Below, in pieces: positions 62,021-64,000 of a DNA stretch of 64,000 bases. Position 1 is the stretch's first letter; each line of letters starts with the position of its first letter. The stretch is taken from contig JAHDVF020001359.1 of the NCBI GenBank assembly GCA_022606425.2, forward strand, positions 62,001 through 126,000. The letters run 5' to 3'. Source of the DNA: Lepidostoma basale. Taxonomy: Eukaryota; Arthropoda; Insecta; Trichoptera; Lepidostomatidae. Both the position numbers and the translations under genes were made by a program. A model generated the notes under the pieces. The model searched no databases. It worked only from the letters and a program-made list of their open reading frames with translations, and was not told where the DNA came from.

Positions 62021-62204
62021 ATTACATTTTTACATTACACATAAGCTACTTTTAGTAGTTTTCATTCATATATGAAAATTCCATTATTAATTTCAGGTAA
62101 GGTTTTTAAATTTACAGTTTATAGACAATAATTAAGCACATTCCCAAACGTGCCACCTACATATCTGAATTTTGTGTTGCTCGGGCTTTCACAGTAGCAG
62201 GTTA

Positions 62205-62345
62205 TCACGCCGTTTCCCCACAGGGGTAGGCAGAGAGAATGGACCATAACACTACTCTATCCTGGCAAACCTCTCTAGCTTCCTCCACATTCATACAACG
62301 AGTCATACACGCATGTCGATTCCTCCGACTTCTAACATGACCAAC
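62205..62345 (-). mobile_element. LINE A extreme 3' end, inverted
   Basis: Complement of the last 140 bp of LINE A (VRSRKNRRACMTR region to GGCGTGATAACC). Confidence 0.75.
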
Positions 62346-62821
62346 CTTTAAAATCTGATTAGTTTAATTAATTTGACAAATTAATCAAATTAATCAGATT
62401 AAAAGGTTTTATTTGTTTTATCGTTTTTGTAAAGAATTTTGACAGGTGTAGAAATAAATTTTTCATTTGTTCCAATAACAATTTGAATAATTTCTTCAAT
62501 ATTATTTTTAAGTTCTTGCTGGTTAAGTGCCTTATTATAGATAATTTAAAAAATGGTGGATACGTGTAACATAAATTAAATAAACACAAAAGTCCGGATT
62601 GTCCAAGTCAACATGTGCAACATCGAAAAAAACATGTGTTATTACATTATGTGCTAAATTAAAAAACAGTGGATACGTGGAACATATTATAAATTAAATA
62701 GACAATATGTGCACCGTCTAAAAAGAACATTTTGTGTAAAATTATTTTTATTTTGTTATTTTATTTTATATCATTGTATTTTATATTATTTGTTTTAGAT
62801 TTATTTTGTGGGTGTTGGACG

Positions 62822-62995
62822 ATCGAAGTGTGCGCGGGAGATGCCTATTGGTGGCGATGAGGTTCGCAACCCATCACACCGCGCCTCCCGCGGGGCGAAA
62901 AGAGAAGGATGGAGTGCCGCATCAGTAAAAGTGTGACAGTCCATTCTCTCTGCTTACACTTTCGGGGAGACGGCGTGATGGTTAGTTAGTTAGTT
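62822..62995 (+). mobile_element. SINE, second copy
   Basis: About 95% similar to 19979-20140, with the same GGTTCGCAACCC box and LINE A-type end, finishing in (TTAG)n. Confidence 0.7.
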
Positions 62996-63219
62996 AGTTA
63001 ATTTGACAAATTAGCCTAATTATTATTATGCATATAGCATGAACTGCCTTTTATATGAAGAATATCTTCAGCAAACAAGTGAAAAACAGTTGTAATTCAT
63101 TCATTGTATGGAAATTTAAATTTTGCCTTATGCGCCTCTTCGGTGTCCGCCTTATGGCAATTCAAATTTTTTTTTTTTTAATTCCAGGGCCCAAAATTGA
63201 TGAATCAAAGATCGGACCA

Positions 63220-63460
63220 AAGTTGCCGATGCAGCGTGTAAAATAACTAATGTTTAAATGGAATGGGATCGGTCATAAAGCAAGGACAACGGGTGATAAG
63301 ATCTTCTGGCCTGGAGTGGCGAAAGAGAAACAGCTACACAAATTCTGGCAGATCACAAGCAAGATGGTCTGATGACATTAAACGAGTGGCAGGAGGTCAA
63401 TGGCGCAGAGCGGCGAGGGATACAGTTGTGGAAGTCGGGAAGGGAGGCTTTTGTAGTATT
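63220..63460 (+). mobile_element. RTE-like LINE C-terminal relic
   Basis: The plus strand reads SQARWSDDIKRVAGGQWRRAARD, of which the family phrase is RPxxRWxDDIxRxxGxxWxxxAxD of RTE-type elements. The preceding GH-containing segment is degraded. Confidence 0.55.
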
Positions 63461-64000
63461 ATCATCTATATTACTATTCCACGCCAGCGGACTCGCAGTG
63501 CCGAAATCACGATCGTAGAAACTTACTTTATTGGCTCTGATGTGAATTTCATGGACAACAAAATCAAGAGTTTTGTTTCTTTAATATAATGAATGTTTTC
63601 TGCAAATGTGATATAATATTGTTTATTTGATTATTAAATTTCATATAAAATATTCAAAAAATAGTTTTTCAATTACATTAGTAATATGTATTCAAGTTTA
63701 TAATTCACAGCGAGTTTGCTTGGATTGAAACTTTGTTTTAAAGATATAGACACACATTTTTGCATCCATACACATGGCATTTAATCCAATAAATAAACGA
63801 ATTGTTATTGAACTTTAATTGTATTTGTTTAATATATATTGGGTTTATTTATGTACTCGAATTTAGCAATAGCGAAGCGTTGCCGGGTCAGCTAGTTATA
63901 AATAAATAGAGATTGGGTGTTTTTATTGTTTATTTTAAAATTCTGTCATAAAAAATATAAAAAAATTCATACATAGAGGGAAAAATGAGTTTTATTTGAA

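Larger units (their letters stand above)
59835..63895 (+). mobile_element. Helitron, 4.1 kb, non-autonomous, with nested LINE/SINE fragments
   Basis: The 5' end TCTATATAAATAAAAGGC and the 3' end (hairpin GCAATAGC, GAA, GCGTTGC, then CGGGTCAGCTAG|T) are Helitron signatures. The last 11 bases match those of the Helitron at 26121. There is no Rep/helicase. The interior contains LINE B, jockey-like, LINE A, SINE and RTE-like fragments. A phrase including GTAAGGTTTTTAAATTTACA occurs twice (about 61020 and 62097), as does a GATGGGACGAAAATTACC / GGACCAAAGTTGCC region (60830, 63215), so it grew by internal duplication. Confidence 0.65.

Overview
The window is nuclear DNA of an insect, most likely a moth or butterfly. 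Compact GC-rich exons with GT-AG introns sit in AT-rich DNA packed with Helitrons ending in CTAG, several non-LTR families, a BEL/Pao retrotransposon, mariner/pogo/hAT-like DNA transposons and Penelope-like pieces. No bacterial features, rRNA, tRNA or CRISPR arrays were seen. All functional calls rest on reading motifs and splice sites by eye, without database searches.

Layout. (1) 1-4.1 kb: degraded retroelements, then the 3' end of an ABC transporter gene of subfamily C (MRP4 / lethal(2)03659 type), here called ABCC-a. (2) 4.2-9.5 kb: mariner, a LINE split by a hAT-like element with a perfect 8-bp target duplication, and a second LINE. (3) 10.2-17.8 kb: complete paralogue ABCC-b, 1,324 codons over 20 coding exons, with a pogo-like element in one intron. 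(4) 18-32.7 kb: a tandemly duplicated Helitron with nested LINE and SINE insertions, a small two-exon gene on the minus strand, and a 3.2-kb DNA transposon with inverted repeats of about 350 bp. (5) 32.9-46.4 kb: third paralogue ABCC-c, 20 exons, stretched by a mariner-like insertion and by a young BEL/Pao element inside a (TA)n tract. Its exon-15 splice donor, beside that tract, looks broken. (6) 47.6-58.4 kb: three small minus-strand genes, two with signal peptides and the third a low-complexity Ser/Gly/Asn/Gln-rich protein. (7) 58.9-63.9 kb: a TIR element holding a perfect 90-bp-arm palindrome with a hammerhead-like core, then a 4-kb Helitron full of retroelement fragments.

The three ABCC genes lie head to tail and encode paralogous full transporters (two membrane domains, two nucleotide-binding domains) expected to export amphipathic anions or xenobiotics. 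Exon phases of all three models close exactly: 990 nt of remaining ABCC-a frame, 3,975 nt for ABCC-b, and 3,915 nt for ABCC-c if its broken donor is spliced at the ancestral place. The paralogues differ by intron loss, by GC-AG introns at three different positions and by patches of near-identical exon sequence suggesting gene conversion. The small secreted genes have insect-type TATA (and in one case Inr) promoters and look like independent transcription units.
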